DNA of 64,000 nt from BOG-1184 sp049514575 (GTDB lineage Bacteria > Fibrobacterota > Chitinivibrionia > Chitinivibrionales > Chitinispirillaceae): contig JBEKUX010000010.1 of NCBI GenBank assembly GCA_049514575.1, forward strand, positions 1-64,000, written 5' to 3'. Each line of letters opens with the position of its first letter. Position 1 is the stretch's first letter. The translations under genes were made by a program, and so were the position numbers. Below the pieces are notes generated by a model that was not told where the DNA came from, did not search any database, and was given only the letters and a program-made list of their open reading frames with translations. Shown here in pieces: positions 15,484 through 26,208 of the stretch.

Positions 15484-17382
15484 TTAAAATTCTATCTGTG
15501 ACCCGAACTCGACGACGCGGTTGGGCGGCAGCTTGAAGAACGACGAGGCGCCGGTCGCGTTCCTGGACAGAAAGGCAAATATCCTTTTCCGCCAGTTCCG
15601 CATGGCAATGGTGTTGGAAATCACGAGCAGCTCTTTACCGAGGAAATAGGAAACCTGCATGGGGTCGATGGTCTGGCCCGCGATCGTGACCGTGCGCAGG
15701 ACCGACGGCAGGTCGGGCGTCTCCATGAACCCGAACCTGCAATGCACACGATAGATGCCGCTCCCCAGGTCGGTAAGCGCGACCTTGTTTTCCGCGGCCA
15801 CAAAGGGGATATCTTCGTTGTCTACCGTCAGCACGATGATCCGCTCGTGGAGCGCCTGGTTGTGTTTGTAATTATGGAGCAGCGCGCGCGGCGTGCTCTG
15901 GGCGGAGCCGGCGAGAAAGATCGCGGTTCCCCTGACGCGGGGGGGGTGCAGCGCCAGAATGTCGGCCACGAACGTTTGGAACGGGAGCGATTCCGATTCG
16001 ATTTTCTTTCCTAAAAGCGCGCGCCCTTTCAGCCATGACGTCATGAGAATGACGATGATAATTGAAATCACCACGACGATCCAGCCGCCGGAGAACAGCT
16101 TTGAAAGGTTGGCGAGGAACAATACAATGTCAAGCACCAGAAACGCGGCAAAAAGCGGCATTAAAAGCGCCGGATGTATCCGCCAAGCCGGGCGGGCGAT
16201 GCAGATGAGCAGTGCGGTGGTGATGAGCATGGTCGCGGAAACCGCAATGCCGTACGCGGCGGCAAGGTTCCCCGACTGCTTGAAATTGAGGATGAGCAGC
16301 GCCGTCAGGCAGAACAGCGTGATATTGATAAACGGAAGATAGACCTGGCCGGCGTGTTCAAGCGAGGTGTATTTGATCTTGAGGCGGGGCCAGAACCCGA
16401 GCTGCACCGCCTGTTTTGCAAGCGAGAACATGCCGGTGATCACGGCCTGCGACGCGATGATGGTTGCGATGGTCGTGACGATGATCACCGGCAGAAGAGA
16501 CCACGACGGGGCAAGCTGGTAAAAAAGATTGGACGTGGCCGCAGGCGAATGGAGCAGGTGGGCGCCCTGTCCCATGTAATTAAGGATGAGGGCCGGGAAC
16601 ACGAGCGTAAACCAGACCGCCCGTATCGGCGATCTCCCGAAATGGCCCATGTCCGCATACAGGACTTCGGAACCGGTCACCGCGAGAAACGCCGTGGCAA
16701 GGAGCGCAAAAGTTTTCCAGCCCAGGGTAGACAGCATCCGCACTGCATATAACGGATTGAGCGAACCGAGAATCGCCGGACAATGAATGATGGACGCGAC
16801 CCCCAGTACGGCAATCATCAGAAACCAGACCACGAGTATCGGCCCGAACAGGGCGCCGATCTTTGCAGTACCGCGAGACTGCAGCGCAAAAAGCCCGGCC
16901 AGTATCACGAGTGATACCGGAATAATGATGGGCTCGAAGGCCGGTGTGATCACGGACAATCCCTCCACGGCGCTCAGGACCGAAATGGACGGCGTGATGA
17001 TACCGTCGCTGAAGAGCAGCGATACGCCGAGGATGCCTAAAAGGGATATGCCGACCAAGTTTTTTATTCGGGCCGGCCCAAGACGGTGCACCAGCGCCAT
17101 CAGGGCCAGCACGCCTCCTTCGCCTTTGTTGTCCGCATGCATCACGAATACCACATACTTCAGCGAAACGACGATCATCAGAAACCAGATAATAAGCGAC
17201 GTTGCGCCCAGAACATTGGAATGCGTGGCGGCAACGCCGTGCTGGCCAGAAAAACATTCTCGCAGCGCATACAGCGGACTCGTCCCGAGATCGCCGTACA
17301 CAACGCCGAGCGCCGCGAGAGAGAGGCCTAAAAAGCCCGACGAGGCCGTCGTCAGACCCTTGGATGAAACACTATCGCTCAT
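15484..17382 (-). CDS. kup: KUP-family potassium uptake protein
   Basis: A 632-residue K+/H+ symporter with about twelve membrane spans in the first 440 residues (LGVVYGDLGTSPLYALREC at the start is the family signature) and a soluble C-terminal domain ending IEF. ATG 17382 is preferred because family members begin just before this signature; a TTG at 17442 would add 20 unlikely residues. It is a single minus-strand gene, divergent from the giant secreted protein. No c-di-AMP riboswitch is recognisable in the 350-bp leader. Confidence 0.95.
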   Translation of the reverse strand: MSDSVSSKGLTTASSGFLGLSLAALGVVYGDLGTSPLYALRECFSGQHGVAATHSNVLGATSLIIWFLMIVVSLKYVVFVMHADNKGEGGVLALMALVHRLGPARIKNLVGISLLGILGVSLLFSDGIITPSISVLSAVEGLSVITPAFEPIIIPVSLVILAGLFALQSRGTAKIGALFGPILVVWFLMIAVLGVASIIHCPAILGSLNPLYAVRMLSTLGWKTFALLATAFLAVTGSEVLYADMGHFGRSPIRAVWFTLVFPALILNYMGQGAHLLHSPAATSNLFYQLAPSWSLLPVIIVTTIATIIASQAVITGMFSLAKQAVQLGFWPRLKIKYTSLEHAGQVYLPFINITLFCLTALLILNFKQSGNLAAAYGIAVSATMLITTALLICIARPAWRIHPALLMPLFAAFLVLDIVLFLANLSKLFSGGWIVVVISIIIVILMTSWLKGRALLGKKIESESLPFQTFVADILALHPPRVRGTAIFLAGSAQSTPRALLHNYKHNQALHERIIVLTVDNEDIPFVAAENKVALTDLGSGIYRVHCRFGFMETPDLPSVLRTVTIAGQTIDPMQVSYFLGKELLVISNTIAMRNWRKRIFAFLSRNATGASSFFKLPPNRVVEFGSQIEF

Positions 17383-17701
17383 ATATTTCCGTTCTTTCGA
17401 TTCTGCCGGGAGGTCGTAATATAGCTTTTTTGCATGCCGCAAAGCGGTCAGCCGGCCCCAGGGATGCCGAACGCCTTTCCCGGCGCCCCGCCTTCATGAC
17501 CGCCTGCTTTCCCGCCGGGTCAATATTCGAGCGTATAATTTGCAGCCACCGGAACCTCCATTTGATAAGGCGGGCGGAAAATATAATGAACGGGGCCGCC
17601 GATTACCAAATGGCTGACGCCTGGTATGCGCTTGAAAATTCCTGTCTGTATATCGGCACCCGGGCGCGCCTCCGGGGCGCGCCTTCTTTCAAATACTTTT
17701 A

Positions 17702-17731
17702 TTGCAAAAAAGTTCGTCGTTTTACTATATT
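17702..17731 (+). promoter_or_regulatory. Candidate sigma70-like promoter for the giant secreted protein
   Basis: TTGCAA (17702-17707) and TATATT (17726-17731) are separated by 18 bp, about 110 bp before ATG 17841. Upstream, GGGCGCGCC...GGGGCGCGCC near 17667-17688 forms a short GC hairpin that may end other transcription. Nothing else is recognised in 17383-17840. Confidence 0.35.
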
Positions 17732-17840
17732 ATTACACGGGGGCATTTATTCCCTTGAAGTTTTCCACTTTTAACTATATGATTATTACAGGGCCGCATT
17801 GAGGACCGTTACTGCTATTAAAAAAGGGACAGGCGTTTGT

Positions 17841-20800
17841 ATGTCCAGCAAAAGAACATTTCCTTTGCCCGGAGCAATAGCAACGGCGCTGCTGCTTGTT
17901 TTTTCAGCTTCATTTGCTTTTAAACCTCCTAAACCCACGCCCCTGACCCCGGTAAATGGCAGCACCGGCCAGGACACGGACAGGGTAATTTTCAAATGGG
18001 ACACCGCGAAGTATGCCGTGTCCTACACGCTCGATATGTCCACGGACTCCAGTCACTGGGTTTCCGTGGCCGGTTTCCCGCATACCCACAGCGCCGGCGT
18101 CACCGACACCATGGATTCAACGGGCGGGTTCGTTTCCAGTACTGAATACTTCTGGCGGGTAAATGCTTTCAGCGTGGACAGCGTAAGCGACTGGTCCAGC
18201 ACGTTCAATTTCACAACCGTGATCATGGCGCCGATGGCGCCGGTACCGGCCACCCCGTCGAACAACGCGACTTCCATAGCGACTAATCCGACCCTGACGT
18301 GGAATGCGGCGCAGGGCGCCGCGTCCTATCATCTGCAGGTTTCGATTGACCCGCGTTTCGGCTCGACCTTCGCAGACTACCCGGCACTGACCGCTACCTC
18401 CCAGCCGCTCAGCGGCCTTGACATGGGCCGGACCTATTACTGGCGTGTTTCGGCGACCAACACGAACGGCACGAGTCCGTGGTCGCAGGTGTTCAGGTTT
18501 TATACGACACCTGAATCCTACGCTTCGTGGTCATTTCATAAAAATTTATACATCAACACCAAAGCGTCCGGAGGCGGTGCTGGCGTTCAGAACAGGGTCT
18601 ATAATTTTCCGCTTTTAGTGCGCCTGAATCCCAACATCTTCGGATGGTTCGGCCAGACGCTTAACGGAGGAGCGGACATCCGTTTTGCCAAGTCCAACGG
18701 CACGACGCCGCTGCCGTACGAAATCGAGCGCTGGGTAGACGTCACCGGCAATCTCGATACCGCTGAAATATGGGTGCGGCTTGACACGGTGAACTCCCTC
18801 GATTCGACCCAGTCTATCGTGATGTACTGGGGAAACGCCGGCGCCACGAGCCGGTCCGACCCGTACGGGACCTTTGATACGAGCTCGGGGTTTGCGGCGG
18901 TGTGGCACATGAACGAGACGCCTTCGGGTACCGATGTCATCAAAGACCGTACCTTGACAGGCTGCAACGGCACGCCCACGCCGGGCGGCGTAACCTCGGG
19001 CGCCGGGCCGATTGGAAAGGCGCTCAGTTTTGACGGAAGCACCGGCTACCTTACGATGGATTCCATGACGACCGATTTCGGCTCGGCCATTACAGTGTCC
19101 TGCTGGGTCAATTATTTCAATTTTGTTTATAATTCGCACATTCTCGACTTCGGCGGAACAAACCTGAGCGCTGACAATTTCTTCCTGGGAAATCTTACCG
19201 CCACTTCGACCTTGCGCTGGAATTTTGGGAGTCCCCCGCTGGATAATCCCAGTTATTTTCTTACCGATACCAGCACCTACGTTACGGCGGTCTATAGTAA
19301 TGCCGGCAGCGGCCAGATGACCGTTTATAAGGATGGCGCGCCGTTTGGTTCTCCTCTCGTAGGGGTTACCCCGGTCGATCACGGGGTGACGTGGCTGAGC
19401 AATTATATAGCCTATAGCAATGACCGGTTCCCCTGGTTCTTTAACGGCCAGATCGACGAGGTGGAAATATCGAAGATCGCACGGGACTCGAACTGGATCA
19501 AACTGGCCTTTCAGACGCAGCGGTCCAACCAGACCGCGCTCTGCTACCCGCCCTCGGTTGCCCAGTCGCCGCACGACACGTCGGTGCAATTGAACGACAC
19601 GGCCCGGTTCAGCGCTGTTGCGCGGGGAAACGATGTGCAGTACAAGTGGATGCGGAGCAATGACAGCGTTACGTATACCCTGATAGCCGGGGCGACCGGC
19701 AGCCAGTATAAATTCGTAACGTCAGGAACTCCTGCGCCCGGAGACACGAGCCCGCTTGTGAAAAATTACCCGCGTTTCAAATGCATTGCCTTCACCCCGT
19801 ACTACAGCGACACGAGCGCAGCGGCCACGCTGACCGTGTGCGTTCCGACCGCGATAAAAACAGGCGGGGACCCTTCTTCCGAAACGGTATTTCTGGGAGA
19901 TCCGGCGCAATTCAGCGTGAGCGCGGCAGGACGGAGCCTCACCTACCTGTGGCAGCGGAGCGATAACGGCGGAGCATGGGGCACGGCGCCCGGCACTGCG
20001 ACGAACATCACCTATACGTTTACCACCGCTTCTGCCGACACGAGCGCGCGGTTCAGGTGCATAGTGACGTCGACCACGATGTGCAACAACAGCGCCACAA
20101 GCCAGGCCGCGGGGCTTACGCTCTGCAACCACATAACCATTTCCCAGCAGCCGCACGATACCTCGGGTGTGACAGCCGGCACCAGCGCGCGGTTCACCGT
20201 TGTCGCAAGCGGCGGACGATATGCGGTGTCGTACCAGTGGAAATCGAAAAAACAGTCGGATACGGGATGGACTATCTTGTCCGGCTCAGGCGCCAATACC
20301 GCGACCTATACGTTGATCTCTGCGGCCACGAGCGACAGCGGGAAGCTGTTCAAGTGTTTTCTCTCAAATTCGCCGTGCGAGAGCGGCGACACCACCCGTT
20401 CAGCATTGCTTGGCGTGTGCACGCCTGCGGCAATAGACAGCAACCCCGGCAATACAAACGTGAACGTCGGCCAACCGGCCTCTTTCCACGTTGTGGCGCA
20501 CGGCTCCGGAATCAAGTATCTGTGGCAGCGGAGCAATGACACGGGTCATACGTGGGTTTCGGCTCCTAGTGGGTTGAGTGGGGACACCAATGCGGTATAC
20601 AGCTTTACAACCGCGGCTACGGACACCGGTATGGCGGTAGAGTTCCGGTGTCAGGTGACCGCGGCCTGCGGCAGCAGTGCGATCAGCGCGCCTGCCCGCG
20701 TGGGTGTCTGCTTTCCTGCCGCGATTACCGGCAATCCCCGCGATACCGGCGTGTTGAGCGGCCAGCCGGTATTTTTTCAGGTAACGGCGACCGGCACCAA

Positions 20801-23800
20801 CCTGACCTACCAGTGGCAGCGAAGCAATAACGGCGGCACGACCTGGTCCCCGATTTCCGGGGCAACCGGTTCGTCATGGGCCATTACGCCGGCGCCGGCC
20901 GACAGCGGCTCGCAGTTCAGGTGCGTTGCGACAGCAACGTGCGGAGCGGCAACGAGCGCTGCGGCACTGCTGCGGGTGTGGACGCCCGTGGCGATCGCCG
21001 ATTCCACGTATCCGAGAAACGACACGGCAACAGGCGGCAGCCTGACAAGTTTTTCCATTACCTTGACCGGGAACGGCAGCAGCGCTCCGTCCTATCAATG
21101 GTGGCGCAGCACCGACTCTATCAACTGGACCCAGATCAACGCCAGCACGCCGGTCATCGGACATAAGAGCGGCTGGAACCTGCCGACCTTCACGCTGTCA
21201 CAGACCGACACGGTCGATACGAACGCCTTTTTCCGCTGCGTGGTGACCGCTTACTATGGTTCCGCGCAGAGCACCATAACCAGCAGGGGCGCCAGGCTTT
21301 CCCTCTGTTATAATCCTGCTTTTGATGCTTCAGGGCAGACACAGCAGATCCCTTCGGGCACCGTTTCGCCGAACAGCTCCGTGTCCTTCAGCGTGACCCC
21401 GAAGACGATCGGCAGACCGTCGTACCAATGGGAACAGAGCAGCACCGGCGGCCCTCCGTACTTTCCGATCTCCGGCCAGAACGCAAGCAGCTACACCATC
21501 AACTCGGTCCCGTCAAACTACGACGGCTACAAGTTCCTGTGCAAAGTATATGGCGGTCCCTGCCCGGGCGACACCATTACGAGCAATCCCGTAACGCTCA
21601 GGGTCTGCACGTCCCCGAACATCGTGACCCAGCCGGCGTCCCCCCAGAATGCGATCGAGAACAACTCCGCCGGTTTTTCCATCAGCGCCGTCGGCACGAA
21701 CATTTCCTGCAGGTGGCAGAAGCGGGTCAAGACCACGGCCAACTGGGACAAAGACACCCTGCAGAACAACACCAATCAGACCCTCAACCTGCCCCCGGTT
21801 AAGTTGACTGATGACAGCACCTGTTTCCGGTGCCTTGTTACCGGTTCGTGCGGCGCCTGCACAAGCTCGGTCGCCGTGCTTCATGTTTTCATGAAGGCCC
21901 ATGCCATTTTCAACATGTCGAACTACTCGTATGGACCATGGTCAAGGTCCCTGAGCGGTCCCGGACCCGACTCTCTCTGGTTCCTCGATTCTTCGTACGG
22001 GCATATAAACCAGTGCGTGTTGCATTTCGGAGACGGTACCGTGACGCCGCCCTTTTCGCCGCGGCCGAGCGATACCTCCCCGCCTAACCTGCCGCAGCAG
22101 CATATTTACCCTGCCGTGACAAAATTGACAACGTATATCTGTACGCTGGTGGTACGGGACACGAACATGCCCGCAAACTGCGACACCATGAAGAACACGG
22201 TCGTTATTTACTCCGATTCAGCCGGCACCAATCCGCTCGTGATTTCAGGCCGGTACCTTGATTCGATCAACCCGGGTTCGCTAAGGGCGGAATTGCTTCT
22301 CACGAACTATTCAACCCTCAAGGACACTGGGTCGTTTGGCGTTTCAAACAACGGGATCAAGGTCTGGTATCGGAGCGGTTTTATTCCGCCTGCGCCTATC
22401 CCGGGCAGCTTCAATGCTTCGGCGCAGGAGAAAAGCTACAATCTCGACAGTATGAATTTACCGCGATACGGCGGGCTATACATAGATACCGTGACCGTGG
22501 CGCGTGATACGGGTTACTGCTTCCTGACGCAGATCCACTGGAACATCATCCCGGCCGACTCTACGCCGTTAGACGCGGTCAACGGGTGTTACGTGCTCAT
22601 GCGCGACACGACAAGGCCGGCGAACAACCTTGTCATTTCAAAAAGCGCCTACGGCACCAGCAAAACCAGTCCATGGGACACGGTATATTTCCGTTTTGAC
22701 AGCACGCAGAAAATCGACACCGTCGCATCCGACTCCGTTGCGCTCTGGTTCGGCCTCGGCTCAGACAGTAACCCGAATTTCTCACGCAGCAATCCGAACA
22801 CGAGATGGTGGGGTGACACGCTGGTCATCAATGGCGCTGTGCCCGCGACAAAGAGGTTCACCTATGCCGACGTTGACAGCCTGCAGTTCAACTGCCAAAC
22901 CACGTGGCTTTACTGCGCGGTACTGCTGCATGGCAGGAACAAATTGACAAGCCCGCTTGTTTCGTACAAATTCCAGATCGGCAGGCCGAGACCGGCAAAT
23001 CCGATCTATCTCAGCGCCCCGGTCGACAGCAACGCAAACAGCATTCACCTGACCTGGACGTGGGACACAACTGCGGTGAGGAAAGACAGCGCGCAGGGTA
23101 TGCGTATTTACTACCGCGCAAACAGCGCAGTGCCGGACACGTTTCAGTTCGATACGACCATTTTCACGGAGGTAAAGCCGGACCCCGGAGTGAACGACAT
23201 CGAAACCTATGCAAACGGACTCAAGGGAAGTACTCATTACTTCTTCGGCGCGCAGATATTGTCGAATAACGGGTTATGGTCCAGCGTGACGGGCGGGTCG
23301 AGCGCCGATGCCGTGACCGGCGATTCCACGAAGACGAGCGTCAGGAACACGATCAGAATCAACACGCCGATCGTCTTCGACACCGCGACCAACTCGATAA
23401 AGGTCTCCTGGCACGTTGACCGGATGGGCTACACCAATCTTTCCCTCGGGATTTCATTCTTTCTGCGGACGGCGGTGCCGAAAGCTACCATCCTTGCCGG
23501 GTTAAAATCCACTGATTTTACCGGTATTCCCATCAGCCCGATAAAGATAAACAGCAATGATACCGGCAGCTACAGCATCAGTCTCGACACGATCAACCTC
23601 CTTTATCCGGGCTCGCTGGTGTTCGATACCACCTACTATGTCTTTTTATGGCTGGACAAGGCAAATTCGCCGTGGTCCAAACCGACCGACTCGTCGACGG
23701 CCACGTGTTACGTTCCGCCGTTTGTCTCGCAGTTGACACGCTGGAATTTCGCCGACACTGCCGACACCAGCTACTGGGCGAACGGCAATGTGCGGTACAC

Positions 23801-25886
23801 CGTACCCGGGGGAAATCCCGGCGGCGGAACATGGGAAGCCAAGATACATGTGTTTACACCCGACACCGCCACTCACTCGCTCAACGGGTTCATCGGGGCG
23901 GGTCAGGGCATCCGCTTTATGGACGAGCAGAATTCCGATCCGTTCTTTATCGGCCTCAAATGCGTTCCGGGCGGCTATTCCATGAAGAATGCCCGGATCT
24001 ACCGGTACGACACGATCACCGGGAAGTGGCAGGTGATGAGGAACACGATTTTAGACACGGTACATTCGTACGCCGCCGTTTCCGACACGCCAACGGCCTC
24101 CAGCCCGTACGGCAATCTTGTGGCGCCGTTTGCCGTCATGGTCGACACCGAGCCGCCGAAGATCACCTGGATCGATGCCGGGGACACGGCGCCGAAGCTG
24201 AAATTAATAGCGGTGCACGACACCCTTCAGGCAAACGACAATGTAGAGAACCTCGCCTGGCATTTCTTCTCTGAGCGGGGCGAGAACGCGCTTTCTCTCC
24301 AGGATTCCGCCACAGTGACTAATGGCAGTGCCGCGGTGACAACGGTCATTAATCCGCAGTTCGTGAACGACCAGAACGGGGCCCGCGCGCAGTTTATCGC
24401 CGACGACGGCCGGTTCTACGATACCGTCGACATGTCGCGCAGGGTGTACCGCGACACCAATATATTCTACTCGACGGCCATGAGCTGGGTCCCGCTGTGG
24501 GTGACCGCGACGCTCGATTCGCCTTCCATGAAGCGGTTGTGGCGCTTTGTCGCCAGCGCCAATGGGACCTATGACAACCGCTATGTCCGCGTGTTCCGCT
24601 TCTATCCTGACGCGGCGAATGCGGGTAGCGCGCTGAACCAGAAATGGGTTGAATTCGGGCAGCGGCCGGACTCTGTTTTCGATATCGTTCCCGGAAGGCT
24701 TTTCTGGGTAAAAACGCGCGATCAGGTGATATGCACGCTTGGCCGCGCCACCACCATGCCGCTGAATAAAATGGACACTATAAACCTGAATCCGCTGGGA
24801 TGGACCGACTTCGCCCTGCCGTTCGAGTTTAGTATGCGGATAGGCGATATCATTTCGGCGAACGATGATTCTACCACGCAATACTTCCTGCAACTCATCG
24901 AGGGTCTTCAGTTTTACTATTGGCCGTCGTCGGGCACGAACAGGTGTCAGCGTCTGTATAATGTCGGGTGGCCGACGTATGACAGTTTGTCAAGCTTGAT
25001 GTCTTATAAAGTCGGTTATACGGTGTTTAACCCTAATCCACAGGGAGTACGGCTGCTCATACCGCCCCGGCCGATAACCATGTCGGCGTATAACGGCTCT
25101 TCACCGGTACCTAAGCGGGCGGCAGGCAGCTGGATGGCGCGGCTCGTGCCGAAGACCGACAAGGGCGTTTTGCTGACCGAGGTCTTCTGCGGTTACGACG
25201 CATCCGGCGCTTCCAAACTTACTTCGTATCCGATGCCGCCGTCGTTCGGGAAACTAAGCGTGGCCGTGTGCGAAGAGCAGACCGGCGCCCTGAACGACAC
25301 CCGGATACTGCATACATTGAGGAACGGCGGGTGTTCCTATCTGCTCTCCTTCATAAACGATACCTCATGCGCACGCACGATCAGCTTCAAGCTCGAGCGG
25401 CTGACCGGATTCACCACGAAGATGAAAACCGTTTTATATGACCAGTCGACCGGCGTTGCCACTGACCTTACGGGCGCTACTCAAGTGACGATTGCGGTCG
25501 ACGGGCAGACGAGCGCGTACCGGTGGCTGCTGGTCGGCGATGACAGCTATATCGCGACAGCCAGAAAGAGCCTGCCGGTACTGAAGCTGGCGCTCGACCG
25601 GGTGTATCCGAACCCGGTGCGTTCAATGGTGCGTCTGCGGTACACGGTGCCGTTTGCGCTGAATAAAGTCGATTTTACGATTTTCGACATCAGCGGAAGA
25701 ACGGTCTGGAACAAAACGATGGAAGAGCAGTCGCCTGTCGGCGGGAGCAGGGAGTGCCAGTGGTCGGTCTCGACAAACTCAGGCCGGCGCGTCGCGGCAG
25801 GCGTGTATATCGTCAGAATGGCCGCGTACAACCAGAAAGGCAAAATGGTCGGCTCCTTTAACCAGCTCTTGACCGTCCTGCGGTAA
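17841..25886 (+). CDS. Giant secreted FN3/DUF2341/LamG/Ig-repeat protein with sorting-type tail
   Basis: About 2,681 residues. ATG 17841 is preferred because the signal peptide (LPGAIATALLLVFSASFAF) follows directly; the frame is open from 17799. In order: two FN3-like domains (about 17925-18515); a DUF2341 domain (18525-18910); a LamG-like jelly roll (FDGSTGYLTMDSM, to about 19535); and seven or eight Ig-like repeats (19545-21880), most starting with a Cys-x-Pro motif and carrying YxWxRS and FxCxV. A PKD-like domain (HFGDGT, about 21890-22220) follows, then FN3-like segments and a long unassigned region. The tail from about 25575 (LDRVYPNPVRSMVRLRY ... FDISGRTVW ... GVYIVRM) has the type IX/FlgD-like sorting layout. 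A probable surface or released adhesin. Confidence 0.9.
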   Translation: MSSKRTFPLPGAIATALLLVFSASFAFKPPKPTPLTPVNGSTGQDTDRVIFKWDTAKYAVSYTLDMSTDSSHWVSVAGFPHTHSAGVTDTMDSTGGFVSSTEYFWRVNAFSVDSVSDWSSTFNFTTVIMAPMAPVPATPSNNATSIATNPTLTWNAAQGAASYHLQVSIDPRFGSTFADYPALTATSQPLSGLDMGRTYYWRVSATNTNGTSPWSQVFRFYTTPESYASWSFHKNLYINTKASGGGAGVQNRVYNFPLLVRLNPNIFGWFGQTLNGGADIRFAKSNGTTPLPYEIERWVDVTGNLDTAEIWVRLDTVNSLDSTQSIVMYWGNAGATSRSDPYGTFDTSSGFAAVWHMNETPSGTDVIKDRTLTGCNGTPTPGGVTSGAGPIGKALSFDGSTGYLTMDSMTTDFGSAITVSCWVNYFNFVYNSHILDFGGTNLSADNFFLGNLTATSTLRWNFGSPPLDNPSYFLTDTSTYVTAVYSNAGSGQMTVYKDGAPFGSPLVGVTPVDHGVTWLSNYIAYSNDRFPWFFNGQIDEVEISKIARDSNWIKLAFQTQRSNQTALCYPPSVAQSPHDTSVQLNDTARFSAVARGNDVQYKWMRSNDSVTYTLIAGATGSQYKFVTSGTPAPGDTSPLVKNYPRFKCIAFTPYYSDTSAAATLTVCVPTAIKTGGDPSSETVFLGDPAQFSVSAAGRSLTYLWQRSDNGGAWGTAPGTATNITYTFTTASADTSARFRCIVTSTTMCNNSATSQAAGLTLCNHITISQQPHDTSGVTAGTSARFTVVASGGRYAVSYQWKSKKQSDTGWTILSGSGANTATYTLISAATSDSGKLFKCFLSNSPCESGDTTRSALLGVCTPAAIDSNPGNTNVNVGQPASFHVVAHGSGIKYLWQRSNDTGHTWVSAPSGLSGDTNAVYSFTTAATDTGMAVEFRCQVTAACGSSAISAPARVGVCFPAAITGNPRDTGVLSGQPVFFQVTATGTNLTYQWQRSNNGGTTWSPISGATGSSWAITPAPADSGSQFRCVATATCGAATSAAALLRVWTPVAIADSTYPRNDTATGGSLTSFSITLTGNGSSAPSYQWWRSTDSINWTQINASTPVIGHKSGWNLPTFTLSQTDTVDTNAFFRCVVTAYYGSAQSTITSRGARLSLCYNPAFDASGQTQQIPSGTVSPNSSVSFSVTPKTIGRPSYQWEQSSTGGPPYFPISGQNASSYTINSVPSNYDGYKFLCKVYGGPCPGDTITSNPVTLRVCTSPNIVTQPASPQNAIENNSAGFSISAVGTNISCRWQKRVKTTANWDKDTLQNNTNQTLNLPPVKLTDDSTCFRCLVTGSCGACTSSVAVLHVFMKAHAIFNMSNYSYGPWSRSLSGPGPDSLWFLDSSYGHINQCVLHFGDGTVTPPFSPRPSDTSPPNLPQQHIYPAVTKLTTYICTLVVRDTNMPANCDTMKNTVVIYSDSAGTNPLVISGRYLDSINPGSLRAELLLTNYSTLKDTGSFGVSNNGIKVWYRSGFIPPAPIPGSFNASAQEKSYNLDSMNLPRYGGLYIDTVTVARDTGYCFLTQIHWNIIPADSTPLDAVNGCYVLMRDTTRPANNLVISKSAYGTSKTSPWDTVYFRFDSTQKIDTVASDSVALWFGLGSDSNPNFSRSNPNTRWWGDTLVINGAVPATKRFTYADVDSLQFNCQTTWLYCAVLLHGRNKLTSPLVSYKFQIGRPRPANPIYLSAPVDSNANSIHLTWTWDTTAVRKDSAQGMRIYYRANSAVPDTFQFDTTIFTEVKPDPGVNDIETYANGLKGSTHYFFGAQILSNNGLWSSVTGGSSADAVTGDSTKTSVRNTIRINTPIVFDTATNSIKVSWHVDRMGYTNLSLGISFFLRTAVPKATILAGLKSTDFTGIPISPIKINSNDTGSYSISLDTINLLYPGSLVFDTTYYVFLWLDKANSPWSKPTDSSTATCYVPPFVSQLTRWNFADTADTSYWANGNVRYTVPGGNPGGGTWEAKIHVFTPDTATHSLNGFIGAGQGIRFMDEQNSDPFFIGLKCVPGGYSMKNARIYRYDTITGKWQVMRNTILDTVHSYAAVSDTPTASSPYGNLVAPFAVMVDTEPPKITWIDAGDTAPKLKLIAVHDTLQANDNVENLAWHFFSERGENALSLQDSATVTNGSAAVTTVINPQFVNDQNGARAQFIADDGRFYDTVDMSRRVYRDTNIFYSTAMSWVPLWVTATLDSPSMKRLWRFVASANGTYDNRYVRVFRFYPDAANAGSALNQKWVEFGQRPDSVFDIVPGRLFWVKTRDQVICTLGRATTMPLNKMDTINLNPLGWTDFALPFEFSMRIGDIISANDDSTTQYFLQLIEGLQFYYWPSSGTNRCQRLYNVGWPTYDSLSSLMSYKVGYTVFNPNPQGVRLLIPPRPITMSAYNGSSPVPKRAAGSWMARLVPKTDKGVLLTEVFCGYDASGASKLTSYPMPPSFGKLSVAVCEEQTGALNDTRILHTLRNGGCSYLLSFINDTSCARTISFKLERLTGFTTKMKTVLYDQSTGVATDLTGATQVTIAVDGQTSAYRWLLVGDDSYIATARKSLPVLKLALDRVYPNPVRSMVRLRYTVPFALNKVDFTIFDISGRTVWNKTMEEQSPVGGSRECQWSVSTNSGRRVAAGVYIVRMAAYNQKGKMVGSFNQLLTVLR

Positions 25887-25922
25887 CAAACCCTATGCAG
25901 AGCTCGGGGTATCTAAATATGC

Positions 25923-25983
25923 AACTCACCCCTTGATCCCCTCTCTTGCAAGAGAGGGGGAAACCCGAAGGGAGAGGTGAGTT
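25923..25983. repeat. 61-bp intergenic palindrome, AACTCACC family
   Basis: Nearly identical to 3029-3088: AACTCACCCCTTGATCCCCT, inner stem CTCTCTTGCAAGAGAG, then GGGAGAGGTGAGTT. It lies 36 bp past the stop of the giant gene and would form a hairpin before the real terminator at 26032. Confidence 0.85.
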
Positions 25984-26031
25984 AATGTCAAAGAACGCTC
26001 TGATGAGTTTGACCTAAAGGGATTAACGAAA

Positions 26032-26070
26032 AGGCGCCGGTGTGGAACAATAACGGCGCCTCTGCTTTTT
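26032..26070 (+). terminator. Terminator after the giant secreted protein gene
   Basis: Stem AGGCGCCG/CGGCGCCT (26032-26039 with 26054-26061), loop of 14 bases, then CTGCTTTTT. The remaining gap to 26208 has only a small hairpin (GTCAGGAG/CTCCTGAC near 26178-26197) and no gene. Confidence 0.7.
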
Positions 26071-26208
26071 GTATTTTGCATACAATAATATCAAGGAGCC
26101 GTCCGTAGTATAAGTGCAAGTACTCGGAGTAGGCTTGCAAGATTTAGCAGTACTACTACTTCCTCCTCCCCTCCAACCTCGTCAGGAGGTTACTCCTGAC
26201 GGGGTTTA

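Noticed and set aside
18615..19589. 324-residue minus-strand frame within the giant gene
   Set aside because: Antisense to a region with clear DUF2341/LamG coding; Arg-rich without motifs.
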